Below the pieces are notes generated by a model. It was not told where the DNA came from. It searched no databases and saw only the letters and a program-made list of their open reading frames with translations. 37,897 bases of DNA. Source: Candidatus Rokuibacteriota bacterium. GTDB taxonomy: Bacteria > Methylomirabilota > Methylomirabilia > Rokubacteriales > CSP1-6. Positions 22,573-30,265 of the stretch are shown here, piece by piece. The DNA is taken from NCBI GenBank assembly GCA_003220225.1, contig QHRU01000073.1:1-37897 (forward strand), read 5' to 3'. Made by a program: the position numbers and the translations under genes. Numbering within the stretch: position 1 is the first letter of the stretch; every line of letters starts with the position of its first letter.

Positions 22573-22713
22573 ATGGCCAACACGAAGTCGGCGGCATCGA
22601 AGCGGGACGGGCTCAAGGACCTGACGCCGAAGAACCCCAGGCAGGTGAAGGGGGGCAAGGTCCAGATGCAGGACTTTCATTTCGTCGCGCGGGCGACTCG
22701 CGCCACACCATAG
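22573..22713 (+). CDS. 46-residue peptide with Gly-Gly leader-like motif, candidate modified or exported peptide
   Basis: The start ATG is preceded by GGAGGGAGCC. The N-terminal 28 residues, MANTKSAASKRDGL then KDLTPKNPRQVKGG, are Lys-rich with a D-L-x-P-K-N-P-x-x-V-K-G-G motif, which resembles double-glycine leaders of peptides handled by peptidase-containing exporters. The remaining 18 residues are KVQMQDFHFVARATRATP, with no Cys. The Q-M-Q-D-F-H-F string is also reminiscent of a strand in Hcp-like type VI tube proteins, though the rest of that fold is absent. The gene sits between its own sigma-54-type promoter and a perfect terminator. The neighbour is a parvulin-like protein; no exporter is in the window. 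Confidence 0.7.
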   Translation: MANTKSAASKRDGLKDLTPKNPRQVKGGKVQMQDFHFVARATRATP

Positions 22714-22731
22714 CTTTGATTGGACGAGACC

Positions 22732-22770
22732 GGGGTCAGGAAGCCGCGCTTCCTGGCCCCTTTCGTTTTA
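22732..22770 (+). terminator. intrinsic terminator of the peptide gene
   Basis: GGGGTCAGGAAGC and GCTTCCTGGCCCC form a 13-pair stem (one G-U) around a three-base loop, followed by TTTCGTTTTA. It starts 18 bases after the peptide stop and ends before the mlaC start, separating the two transcripts. Confidence 0.9.
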
Positions 22771-22796
22771 TCCGCCGAGGCCTCAGTATCCTCGCC

Positions 22797-23483
22797 ATGA
22801 CCTCGACCCGTTTCCTCATCCTCGCGCTCAGCATGGGAGTGACGCTGCTCATGGTCTCCGACGCGCTGGCCGGCCCGGCCACGGACCAGCTCCGTACGTC
22901 GGTCGACCTCGTGGTGAAAATCCTGTCGGATCCCGAGCTCAAGAAAGAGGCGAGGTCGCTGGAGCGTCGGCGGGCGATCCGCGCCGTGGCGAACCAGATC
23001 TTCGACTTCGGCGAGATCTCCCGGCGGAGCCTCGCGCAGCACTGGCAGGCGCGACCCCCCGCGGAGCGCGAAGAGTTCACGCGTCTCTTCGGCGACTTGC
23101 TCGAGCAGTCGTACATCTCGAAGATCGAGAATTACTCCGGCGAGAAGATCCAGTATCTCGGCGAGGCGGTGGACGGTGACCGCGCCGTGGTCCGGACCCT
23201 GATCGTGACGAAACAGGGCACGGCGATCCCGGTCGACTATCGCATGTTCCTGCAGGGCGAGCGCTGGCGGGCGTATGACGTCACCCTGGAGGGCGTCAGC
23301 CTCGTCGCCAACTACCGCGCGCAGTTCAACGCGATCATCCAGCGCTCCGGCTACCCGGACCTCGTCGCGAAGCTGAAGACGAGGTACGACGAGCGTCCCG
23401 GGCCGCGCGAGACCGGCCCCCGCGTCGAGACCGGGGCGGCGGTGACCGCGCCCGCGCCGGCGCCGCCGCGGCAGTCGCCCTAG
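22797..23483 (+). CDS. mlaC: MlaC/Ttg2D-type phospholipid-binding periplasmic protein
   Basis: 228 residues. Signal peptide MTSTRFLILALSMGVTLL to about residue 23 (DALAGP). The mature part has the MlaC order: IRAVANQIFDFGEISRRSLA, QHWQARPPAEREEFTRLFGD, LLEQSYISKIENYSGEKIQY, VDYRMFLQGERWRAYDVTLE and GVSLVANYRAQFNAIIQRSG. MlaC shuttles phospholipid between the outer membrane and the MlaFEDB complex. The C-terminus ends with a Pro/Ala-rich tail absent from E. coli MlaC. No mlaA, B, D, E or F lies nearby, so it is a detached family member; hopanoid-linked relatives (HpnM) are an alternative label. A terminator upstream separates it from the peptide gene. Confidence 0.9.
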   Translation: MTSTRFLILALSMGVTLLMVSDALAGPATDQLRTSVDLVVKILSDPELKKEARSLERRRAIRAVANQIFDFGEISRRSLAQHWQARPPAEREEFTRLFGDLLEQSYISKIENYSGEKIQYLGEAVDGDRAVVRTLIVTKQGTAIPVDYRMFLQGERWRAYDVTLEGVSLVANYRAQFNAIIQRSGYPDLVAKLKTRYDERPGPRETGPRVETGAAVTAPAPAPPRQSP

Positions 23484-23773
23484 GCGCCGCCGCTCCCGGC
23501 CATCCTTAGAAGAAGCACGACGACGCCGGTCTCGTAGAGCTCCTCGGCGAGAAACACGACGCCGAAGACGAGCAGCCACGTCTGCCCGAACAGCCACCCG
23601 CCCGCGAGCGCCCAGACGGCCACCGCCACCACGAGGCCGCGAATGCCCCCGATGATCCACAGCGACGACGACGGGTCGTCGGCGTGGCGCACGGCGCGGA
23701 CCACGAGTCCGGCGCCGTGCACCGCGGCCCACGCGCCGCCGAGCGCGAGCAGCGCGGCGACGACAGGCGCCAT
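23480..23773 (-). CDS. small integral membrane protein (97 aa), hypothetical
   Basis: Three hydrophobic segments: APVVAALLALGGAWAAVHGA, LWIIGGIRGLVVAVAVWALA and TWLLVFGVVFLAEELYETGV, with a last short one. The start at 23773 has TGAGG seven bases upstream; earlier frames have no family-like sequence. The E-E-L-Y-E-T acidic patch inside the third helix is unusual for a pure structural helix. Its stop overlaps that of mlaC on the opposite strand, tail to tail. Family not recognised. Confidence 0.6.
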   Translation of the reverse strand: MAPVVAALLALGGAWAAVHGAGLVVRAVRHADDPSSSLWIIGGIRGLVVAVAVWALAGGWLFGQTWLLVFGVVFLAEELYETGVVVLLLRMAGSGGA

Positions 23774-23868
23774 CAGCGCCTCACGTTCATGTCGTTCTCC
23801 TCTCGCGTTCGTTGCTGAGGGCATCGTGACGCGGGGAGCGAGACGTCTCAATTACGCGCGGGGTCATG

Positions 23869-23874
23869 TACACT
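23869..23874 (+). promoter_or_regulatory. -10 box TACACT upstream of the SDR gene
   Basis: TACACT preceded by TG lies 28 bases before the ATG at 23903, giving a leader of about 20 bases with the ribosome site CAGGAGAGG. No clear -35 match. Confidence 0.4.
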
Positions 23875-23902
23875 CCCGTCAACCCACGTTCAGGAGAGGG
23901 CG

Positions 23903-24685
23903 ATGGCACTGCTCGACGGAAAAGTCGCGATCATCACCGGAGCGTCGAAGGGCATCGGGCGCGTCCTGAGTCTGACGTTCGCGCGCGAAAAAGCGGCCGT
24001 CGTCTGTGCGGCGCGGTCCGCCGACCTCGTGCGCGAGACGGCCGACCTGGTCGGCAAGGCGGGCGGGCGCGCCATCGCCGTCACGTGCGACGCCGCGAAG
24101 GAAGCCGACGTCAAGCGCATGATCGAGGCGGGGGTGAAGGCCTTCGGCAAGATCACCACGCTGATCAACAACGCGGGCGACGGCGGGCCGACGAAGCCGG
24201 TGGAGGACTACACGATGGACGACTGGATGTACACGATCCATTCGTGCCTGACCAGCTCGTACGTCTGCACCCGCTTCGCGGTGCCGGAGATGATCAAGGC
24301 GGGCGGCGGCGCCATCGTCAACATCTCGTCGGGGGCGGGCCGGCGCGGGCTGCCCTACCGGATCGGCTATTGCTCGGCGAAGGCGGGCCAGGTCGGAATG
24401 ACGTACGGCATGGCGCTCGAGCTGGGCCCGCGCGGGATCCGGGTCAACTGCGTCGCGCCCGGCGCCGTCGCAGGCGACCGCATCGACCGCGTGATCGCCG
24501 GCCAGGCCCAGGTGCGCGGCGTGAGCGAGGAGGCGATGCGCAAGGCCATGATGGAGCGCTCGCCGCTCAAGCGGATGACGGAGGCCGAGGACATCGCGGA
24601 GGCGACGCTGTTCTTCGCGAGCGACCTCGCGAAGAACATCTCGGGCCAGGTGCTCGCGGTGAACGCCGGCGAGCCCGCGGGCTAG
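23903..24685 (+). CDS. short-chain dehydrogenase/reductase (SDR), classical
   Basis: 260 residues. Rossmann glycine motif TGASKGIG at residues 12-19, NNAG at 89-92, a catalytic Ser in NISSGAG (142-143) and Tyr156-x-x-x-Lys160 in GYCSAKAG. The C-terminal SPLKRMTEAEDIAEATLFFA and SGQVLAVNAGE are family typical. All catalytic residues are intact, unlike the SDR remnant at 6887. The C-S-A-K and the A-A-R-S after beta 2 suggest NADP preference. It is a monocistronic gene with a good ribosome site. Substrate unknown: many such proteins in this kind of genome act on 3-oxoacyl or hydroxy compounds. Confidence 0.93.
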   Translation: MALLDGKVAIITGASKGIGRVLSLTFAREKAAVVCAARSADLVRETADLVGKAGGRAIAVTCDAAKEADVKRMIEAGVKAFGKITTLINNAGDGGPTKPVEDYTMDDWMYTIHSCLTSSYVCTRFAVPEMIKAGGGAIVNISSGAGRRGLPYRIGYCSAKAGQVGMTYGMALELGPRGIRVNCVAPGAVAGDRIDRVIAGQAQVRGVSEEAMRKAMMERSPLKRMTEAEDIAEATLFFASDLAKNISGQVLAVNAGEPAG

Positions 24686-24703
24686 CGCCCGCGCGTCAGG
24701 CGG

Positions 24704-25414
24704 TTACCAGCGCGCGCCGAGACCGACGAGGCCGGTGTGGCTGTCGAGCTCCGTCTTGAACGTGGCCCGGGCCGCCGCGGAATCGCGGATCCGGAACTCG
24801 GGCTCGGTGTGCGTGTAGCGGTACTCGCCGAAGACCATCAGGTTCTTGTAGACGTAGACGGCCAGGCCCGCGCCGCCCTTGTAGCCCCAGGTGATGTCGG
24901 TGTCGCCGTCGGCGTTGCGGAACAACCGCGTCGTGCGCGGCGTCAGCGTGGTGATGAACACCGGCGCCCCGCCGAGGATGTACGGCTGGATCCGCCCGCC
25001 GGGCGCGTCCTCCGACCTCATGAGCGGCAGGCGCAGGAACAGATCCAGCGAGACCGCCTGCGAGCCCAGGTCGTACGAGCCGAACCCGATCTTGTTCGTT
25101 CCGCAGCCGCCACTGGGCACGCAGCCGTCCACGCGCACCGTCTGGGGACCGATGTTGGGCGAGAAGTTGAAGTAGTCGACGGCGAGGCCGAGGAAGGGGA
25201 CGGCGTCGAAGTAGCGGCCGAAGCGGCCGCCGTACGCCAGCCCCGTGTCGAATTCGATGCCGTGATACGTCGCGTGCCCCGACATCTGGTCGACCACCTT
25301 GACGTTGTGCTTGTCCGCGAGGCTGGCGCCGGCGTAGATATCGGCGAACCACTCCGCCGCGCACGGCTGCGCGGTCAGGGCAAGGCAGGCGACGGCGAGC
25401 AGGGCTGTCCTCAT
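24704..25414 (-). CDS. outer-membrane beta-barrel protein
   Basis: 236 residues. Signal peptide MRTALLAVACLALTAQPCAA, then EWFADIYAGASLADKHNVKV. Alternating hydrophobic and polar stretches form about eight strands: FDTGLAYGGRFGRYFDAVPF, LGLAVDYFNFSPN, VSLDLFLRLPLMRS, IQPYILGGAPVFIT, WGYKGGAGLAVYVYKNLMVF and GEYRYTHTEPEFRI. It ends LVGLGARW with an aromatic C-terminal residue, the outer-membrane targeting signal. Class is OmpW/opacity-like. A Cys pair in a loop (about residues 97-103) may form a disulfide. GGAGGG precedes the ATG. Role unknown; barrel of this size usually structural or small-molecule passage. Confidence 0.85.
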   Translation of the reverse strand: MRTALLAVACLALTAQPCAAEWFADIYAGASLADKHNVKVVDQMSGHATYHGIEFDTGLAYGGRFGRYFDAVPFLGLAVDYFNFSPNIGPQTVRVDGCVPSGGCGTNKIGFGSYDLGSQAVSLDLFLRLPLMRSEDAPGGRIQPYILGGAPVFITTLTPRTTRLFRNADGDTDITWGYKGGAGLAVYVYKNLMVFGEYRYTHTEPEFRIRDSAAARATFKTELDSHTGLVGLGARW

Positions 25415-25480
25415 CTGATCCCTCCGAGGTGCACAGTGTAGCCGAGTCCCGCGAGCGCCTCGTAACTTTTGTGAGCCGCC

Positions 25481-25804
25481 CTACCTCGGCCAGTACATGA
25501 CGACGAAGACTCCGGCCAGGCAGAGCGCGCCGCCCAGCAGGTCGAACCGATCGGGCGCGATGCGGTCGACGCTCCAGCCCCACAGGATCGAGAGCACGAC
25601 GAACATGCCGCCGTAGGCGGCGTACACGCGGCCGAAGTGCTGCGGCTGGTAGGTCGGCACGATTCCGTAGAGGACGAGGACGGCGGCGCCCAGCACGCCG
25701 ACCAGCCGCGGCGCGCCGTTGCGCCACCACTGCCACACGAGATAGCCGCCGCCGATCTCGCAGAGGCCGGCCAGCACGAAGAGCGCGAGCGAGCGGAGGA
25801 TCAC
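25481..25804 (-). CDS. ynfA: YnfA family small membrane protein (UPF0060)
   Basis: 107 residues from a GTG preceded by GGGAGG, which equals the usual length of about 108. An ATG start at 25921 would add 39 residues and overlap the divergent amidohydrolase gene. Sequence [20 protein letters not shown], then [40 protein letters not shown] and [20 protein letters not shown], then VFVVMYWPR. Four transmembrane helices with the small-multidrug-resistance-like C-E-I-G-G-G motif in helix 1. Homologues have been proposed to act as efflux proteins; role here unproven. Confidence 0.92.
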   Translation of the reverse strand: MILRSLALFVLAGLCEIGGGYLVWQWWRNGAPRLVGVLGAAVLVLYGIVPTYQPQHFGRVYAAYGGMFVVLSILWGWSVDRIAPDRFDLLGGALCLAGVFVVMYWPR

Positions 25805-25879
25805 GAGGGGCCTCCCGGGCCGCCGAACCTCGGCGGCGTTTTTCGCGAAGAAGGCGCGCACGCGGTCACGGCGCGATCG

Positions 25880-25885
25880 TATCAT
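25880..25885 (+). promoter_or_regulatory. -10 box TATCAT, leaderless-type promoter of the amidohydrolase gene
   Basis: TATCAT, seven bases, then ATG at 25893. No ribosome site lies between. The spacing fits transcription starting at or beside the A of ATG. Confidence 0.5.
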
Positions 25886-25892
25886 CGGCGCC

Positions 25893-26912
25893 ATGCAGAA
25901 GATCGACGTGTTCCCCCACATCCTGCCGCGCCGTTACTTCGATCGGATGCTTGCGGTCGCCCCGGCCGGGATGGCGCTGCAGAAGCGGATGTCCGGCATC
26001 CCGGTCCTGGTGGACGTCGATCTGCGGTTCCGGATCATGGATCGCTACGAGGGCTACGTGCAGGTGCTCACGCTGGCCAACCCGCCGATCGAGGTCGTCG
26101 GCGGTCCCGACGCCAGCCCGGATCTCGCGCGGCTCGCCAACGACGAGATGGCGGCGCTCGTCGAGCGCCACCCGGAACGCTTTCCGGCGTTCGTCGCCTC
26201 GCTGCCGATGAACAACCCGGAGGCCGCGCTGCACGAGATCGATCGCGCGATCGGCACCCTGGGCGCCACCGGCGTGCAGATGTTCTCGAACGTCGCGGGC
26301 CGCCCGCTCGATCGGCCCGAGTACCGGCCGCTCTTCGCCCGCATGGCCGAGCGCGACCTGCCGATCTGGCTGCACCCGGCGCGGCCGGCCACGGTGGCTG
26401 ATTACGCCGGCGAGCCGCGCAGCAAGTACGACCTCTGGTGGGCGTTCGGCTGGCCGTACGAGACGAGCCTTGCGATGGGCCGACTCGTCTTCTCCGGCCT
26501 CTTCGACCGGCATCCCGAGCTCAAGATCATCACCCACCACATGGGCGCGATGATCCCGTTCTGCGCCGGGCGCGTCGGCGGCGGGCTCGAGCAGCTCGGC
26601 ACGCGCAGCGACGATCCCGACGACGGGGCGGCGCTGGGCCGGCTGGCGCGGCGGCCGATCGACTACTTCCGCCTCTTCTACGGCGACACCGCGCTGTTCG
26701 GCGCCTGGCACGCGATGGAGTCGGGCCTCGCGTTCTTCGGCGCCGAGCGCATCCTGTTCGGCACCGACATGCCGTTCGACCCGGACAAGGGGCCCGGCTT
26801 CATCCGCGACACGATCGCCGCCATGGAGAAGATGCGCGCGAGCGACGCCGAGCGGGCGGCCATCTACGAGGGCAACGCCCGCCGGCTGCTGCGCCTGCGT
26901 CGCGCGCGATGA
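25893..26912 (+). CDS. amidohydrolase-superfamily protein (ACMSD-like)
   Basis: 339 residues, TIM-barrel metal-dependent hydrolase or decarboxylase. The N-terminal metal motif reads IDVFPHILP instead of D-x-H-x-H: His9 is present, but the first His is Phe. His161 in IWLHPARP, His215-His216 in [12 protein letters not shown] and Asp292 in FGTDMPF supply the other expected ligands and base. The same Phe variant is one I recall in many environmental members, so it may define a subgroup. The start shows TATCAT seven bases before the ATG and no ribosome site. The methyltransferase gene starts within its stop codon, so both are coexpressed. Substrate likely an aromatic or oxo acid; unproven. Confidence 0.9.
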   Translation: MQKIDVFPHILPRRYFDRMLAVAPAGMALQKRMSGIPVLVDVDLRFRIMDRYEGYVQVLTLANPPIEVVGGPDASPDLARLANDEMAALVERHPERFPAFVASLPMNNPEAALHEIDRAIGTLGATGVQMFSNVAGRPLDRPEYRPLFARMAERDLPIWLHPARPATVADYAGEPRSKYDLWWAFGWPYETSLAMGRLVFSGLFDRHPELKIITHHMGAMIPFCAGRVGGGLEQLGTRSDDPDDGAALGRLARRPIDYFRLFYGDTALFGAWHAMESGLAFFGAERILFGTDMPFDPDKGPGFIRDTIAAMEKMRASDAERAAIYEGNARRLLRLRRAR

Positions 26913-27658
26913 GCCGGCAGCTCTACGACACGATCGGCCGCGGCTACGACGCCTATCGGCGGCCCGACCCCCGGCTGGCCGCCGCCATCGCGGCGGCGCT
27001 CGGCGCGGCCGCGAGCGTGGTGAACGTCGGCGCCGGCGCCGGCTCCTACGAGCCGGCGGACCGTCCGGTCCTCGCCGTCGAGCCCTCGGCCGCGATGCTC
27101 CGTCAGCGCCGGCCCGGCGCGGCGCCGGCCGTGCAGGCGTCGGCGACCGACCTGCCGTTCCGCGACGCGACGTTCGGCGCCGCCCTCGCGGTGCTCACCG
27201 TGCACCATTGGCCCGATCGGGCGCGCGGGCTGGCCGAGCTGGGGCGCGTGGCGCGCGAGCGCGTCGTGGTCCTGACGTGGGATCCGGCGGCGACCTCGGG
27301 ATTCTGGCTCGTCGACGACTACTTCCCCGAGATGGTGGCCATCGATCGCGAGATCTTTCCGACGCTCGAGGAGCTGCGCCGGTCACTCGGCCCCGTCGAC
27401 GCGCGGCCGCTGCTGGTGCCCCACGACTGCGTCGACGGCTTCCTCGGCGCGTACTGGCGACGGCCCGAGGCGTATCTGGACGCCGGCGTGCGCGGCGCCA
27501 TCTCCACGTTCACCAAGCTCGCCGACGTGGAGTCGGGGCTGGCGCGCCTGCGCGCCGATCTCGCCGACGGCACGTGGGAGCGCCGGCACGTAGATCTACT
27601 GAGACGCGACGCCCTCGACCTCGGCTATCGGCTCGTCGTCGCGGAGCGACGCTTGTGA
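26909..27658 (+). CDS. SAM-dependent methyltransferase (class I, ubiE-like type 11)
   Basis: 249 residues starting in the stop of the amidohydrolase gene. LYDTIGRGYDAYRRPDPRLA opens the protein, then VVNVGAGAGSYEPADRPVLA carries the SAM-binding G-x-G-x-G motif, VEPSAAMLRQRRPG is motif II, QASATDLPFRDATFGAALAV is the post-motif Asp and LTVHHWPDRARGLAELGRVA ends the core. The C-terminus is fused to a duplicated 21-base tract that contains its stop codon. Coupled to an amidohydrolase, it may methylate a catabolic intermediate. Alternative: demethylmenaquinone-type methyltransferase, but length and context argue against it. Confidence 0.9.
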   Translation: MSRQLYDTIGRGYDAYRRPDPRLAAAIAAALGAAASVVNVGAGAGSYEPADRPVLAVEPSAAMLRQRRPGAAPAVQASATDLPFRDATFGAALAVLTVHHWPDRARGLAELGRVARERVVVLTWDPAATSGFWLVDDYFPEMVAIDREIFPTLEELRRSLGPVDARPLLVPHDCVDGFLGAYWRRPEAYLDAGVRGAISTFTKLADVESGLARLRADLADGTWERRHVDLLRRDALDLGYRLVVAERRL

Positions 27659-27724
27659 GGCGCGGAGCGACGCCTGTGAGGCGCGGAGCGACGCCTGTGA
27701 GGCGCGGAGCGACGCCTGTGAGGC
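27641..27724 (+). repeat. four tandem 21-base repeats spanning the methyltransferase stop codon
   Basis: Unit GCGGAGCGACGC(C/T)TGTGAGGC, four head-to-tail copies (27641, 27662, 27683, 27704); the first has one T-for-C change, and a ninth-base fragment follows. Each copy contains the same in-phase TGA, so in frame it repeats A-E-R-R-L-stop. It looks like slippage duplication of the gene end. Confidence 0.9.
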
Positions 27725-27748
27725 GCGGGGAGGACGTGACGGCGCCGC

Positions 27749-27754
27749 TACACT
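27749..27754 (+). promoter_or_regulatory. -10 box TACACT, leaderless-type promoter of the RibD-C gene
   Basis: TACACT, six bases (GGCGCC), then GTG at 27761. No ribosome site. Confidence 0.5.
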
Positions 27755-27760
27755 GGCGCC

Positions 27761-28615
27761 GTGGGAGATCTCACCCGGATCCAGTGGACGCGATATCGCA
27801 GCTCAGGGCCCGAGGTCGGCACGCCCGATCCCGAGCGCTGGGCGCCGCTGGGATTCCCGGCGCCGCCGCCCGACCGGCCATGGATCTTCGGCGTGGTGGT
27901 GGCGTCGGCCAACGGCGTGGTCGCGTGGCGCCGGCGTGACGCGCGCGACGACCCGGTGCGCGAGATCCTCGGCGGCGAGCCGCGGCTCGATCGCATCGCC
28001 GATCGCCGCCTCATGCGCTACTTGCGGACGATCGGCGACGCCGGCATCGGCGCGCAGACGGTTCGCGAGCAGCCGACGCTGATCCTCAGCCCACAGGAAC
28101 CGGGCGACGAGCGCGCGCCCGAGCTCTACGCCTTCCGCGTGGCGCGCGGATTGTCCCACCACCCTCGCAACGTCATCTATTCGCTCTACGGTCGCGTGCC
28201 GTCGCAGCATCCGATGCTGACCACGCCCGGGCTGTCGACGATCATCCTCACCACCCCGGCGGGACGCTCGGAGCTGACGCGTCGGGGGATCCGCGAGCCC
28301 GCCGTGATCGTCGAGGCGCTCCTCGAGCCCGAGGGTCTCGAGCGCGCGCACGCGCGGCTGCGCGCCGAGCACGGCGTGCGCTACCTGGCGTGCGAGGGCG
28401 GCCAGACGCTCTTCGCCGCGCTCCGCGCGGCGCGGCTGCTCGACGAGATGTTCGTGACGACGACGGATGTGGTGGTGGACCGCGCGGCCCACGAGAGCGT
28501 GCTGACGACGTTCGACTTCGTGGCGGAGGGCGCTACCCTGGTGGCGGAGGGGCGGCTGGAGCCCGGCGGCGTCTACACGTTCAAGCGCTGGCGGTTCGGC
28601 GCCGCCCGGCGCTGA
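27761..28615 (+). CDS. RibD C-terminal / dihydrofolate-reductase-like reductase
   Basis: 284 residues from GTG. The core is a RibD-C (DHFR-like) fold: PWIFGVVVASANGVVAWRRR (substrate-side D-G motif is N-G here), RLDRIADRRLMRYLRTIGDA with an A-D-x-x-x-x-G-A-x-T counterpart IGAQTV, then YLACEGGQTLFAALRAARLL (E-G-G-x-x-L NADPH motif) and LLDEMFVTTTDVVV. The family reduces a pyrimidine or pterin-like ring with NADPH; a RibD deaminase half is absent. TACACT six bases before the GTG and no ribosome site suggest a leaderless mRNA. Stand-alone RibD-C proteins are often of unknown substrate. Confidence 0.85.
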   Translation: MGDLTRIQWTRYRSSGPEVGTPDPERWAPLGFPAPPPDRPWIFGVVVASANGVVAWRRRDARDDPVREILGGEPRLDRIADRRLMRYLRTIGDAGIGAQTVREQPTLILSPQEPGDERAPELYAFRVARGLSHHPRNVIYSLYGRVPSQHPMLTTPGLSTIILTTPAGRSELTRRGIREPAVIVEALLEPEGLERAHARLRAEHGVRYLACEGGQTLFAALRAARLLDEMFVTTTDVVVDRAAHESVLTTFDFVAEGATLVAEGRLEPGGVYTFKRWRFGAARR

Positions 28616-28618
28616 CGC

Positions 28619-30265
28619 TCAGTCCGCGCGGCGGGGGCGGTCGAGCCCGCGGAAGCGACGGATCAGCGCGCTGGTCGACGAGTCGTGCGCGAGCCGCGGC
28701 TCGTCGCGCGCCGTCAGCTCGGGCGTGATGCGATTCGCCAGCGCCTTGCCGAGCTCCACGCCCCACTGGTCGAAGGAGTTGATGCGCCAGATCGTGCCCT
28801 GCACGAAGACCTTGTGCTCGTAGAGCGCGATGAGGGCGCCGAGCACGGCCGGCGTCAGCCGCTCGGCGAGGATCGTGTTGGTGGGGCGGTTGCCCGCGAA
28901 CGTGCGGTGCGGGACCGACAACGCCGGCACGCCTTCCGCCGCGACCTCCTCCGCCGTCTTGCCGAAGGCGAGCGCTTCCGTCTGCGCGAAGAGGTTGGCC
29001 ATGAGCAGCGGGTGGTGCTCACCGACCTCGTCGAGCGGCCGCAGGAAGCCGATGAAGTCGCACGGGATCAGCCGCGTGCCCTGGTGGATGAGCTGGTAGT
29101 ACGCGTGCTGACCATTGGTGCCCGGCTGGCCCCAGACGATCGGCCCCGTCGGGTACTCGACCTCTCGGCCGTCGAGATCGACGTGCTTGCCGTTGGACTC
29201 CATGTCGAGCTGCTGCAGGTACGCGGGAAAGCGGCCGAGGTCGTGGCTGTACGGCAGGATGGCCAGGGTCTCGGCGCCGAAGAAGTCGTCGTACCAGATC
29301 CCGAGGAGGGCCAGCAGCACGGGCAGGTTCGTCTCGAAGGGGGCTCCGCGGAAGTGCTCGTCCATGGCATGAGCGCCGGCGAGGAGCTCGCCGAACCCCG
29401 CGGGGCCGATGGCGATCATCAGCGACAGGCCGATGGCCGACCAGAGCGAGTAGCGGCCGCCGACCCAGTCCCAGAACTCGAACATGTTCGCGGGGTCGAT
29501 GCCGAACTTCCGCACCTCGGCGGTGGCGGTGGAGACGGCCACGAAGTGCTTGGCCACCGCGCGCTCGTCACCGAGCGCGCGCACGCACCAGGCACGCGCC
29601 GTGCGCGCGTTCGTCAGCGTCTCGATCGTCGTGAACGTCTTGGACGCCACCACGAAGAGCGTCTCTTGGGGATCGAGGTCCCGCGTCGATGCCACGAAGT
29701 CGGCGCCGTCCACGTTGGACACGAAGCGCAGCGTGAGGCGCCGGTCGCCGTACCAGCGCAGCGCGTCCGCGGCCATGGCGGGGCCGAGGTCGGAGCCGCC
29801 GATCCCGATGTTGACGACGTTGCGGATCGGGCGGCCCGTGAAGCCCGTCCACCCGCCGCTGCGCACGCGGCCCGCGAAATCGGCCATGCGGTCGAGCACG
29901 GCGTGGACGCGCGGCACGACGTCCTCGCCGTCCACGACGATGCGCGCGCCGCGCGGCGCCCGCAGCGCCACGTGCAGCACCGCGCGCTGCTCGGTGACGT
30001 TGATCTTCTCGCCCGCGAACATCGCGTCCCTCCGCGCGGCCACGCCGGAGGATCGCGCCAGGTCGAGCAACAGCCTGAGCGTCTCGTCGGTCACGCGGTT
30101 CTTGGAGTAATCGAGGTAGAGCCCGGCCGCCTCCGCGACCAGCCGCTCGCCGCGCCGTGGATCCTTCGCGAACAGCTCCCTCAGGTGGAGGCCACGAACC
30201 GACTCGTAGTGGGCGGCGAGCGCCTTCCACTCCGGACGGCTCGTCAATGGACCTCGGGTCGTCAA
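28619..30265 (-). CDS. pgi: glucose-6-phosphate isomerase
   Basis: 548 residues, the normal length. The enzyme interconverts glucose 6-phosphate and fructose 6-phosphate in the cytoplasm. Visible signatures: [48 protein letters not shown] (signature 1 zone with the catalytic segment), [40 protein letters not shown] and [16 protein letters not shown] (PROSITE-type signature 2). The start is TTG at 30265, overlapping the rpiA stop (TTGA) with GAGGGAG upstream; another TTG lies at 30246. A plus-strand open frame across this region is only a shadow. Confidence 0.97.
   Translation of the reverse strand: MTTRGPLTSRPEWKALAAHYESVRGLHLRELFAKDPRRGERLVAEAAGLYLDYSKNRVTDETLRLLLDLARSSGVAARRDAMFAGEKINVTEQRAVLHVALRAPRGARIVVDGEDVVPRVHAVLDRMADFAGRVRSGGWTGFTGRPIRNVVNIGIGGSDLGPAMAADALRWYGDRRLTLRFVSNVDGADFVASTRDLDPQETLFVVASKTFTTIETLTNARTARAWCVRALGDERAVAKHFVAVSTATAEVRKFGIDPANMFEFWDWVGGRYSLWSAIGLSLMIAIGPAGFGELLAGAHAMDEHFRGAPFETNLPVLLALLGIWYDDFFGAETLAILPYSHDLGRFPAYLQQLDMESNGKHVDLDGREVEYPTGPIVWGQPGTNGQHAYYQLIHQGTRLIPCDFIGFLRPLDEVGEHHPLLMANLFAQTEALAFGKTAEEVAAEGVPALSVPHRTFAGNRPTNTILAERLTPAVLGALIALYEHKVFVQGTIWRINSFDQWGVELGKALANRITPELTARDEPRLAHDSSTSALIRRFRGLDRPRRAD

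Noticed and set aside
22573-22713. Type VI Hcp protein suggested by the QMQDFHF string
   Set aside because: Only about ten residues resemble Hcp; the product is far too short for the about 160-residue tube fold. Kept only as a remark.
27641-27724. Tandem repeats as a possible CRISPR array
   Set aside because: Four directly abutting 21-base units without spacers; simple tandem duplication.
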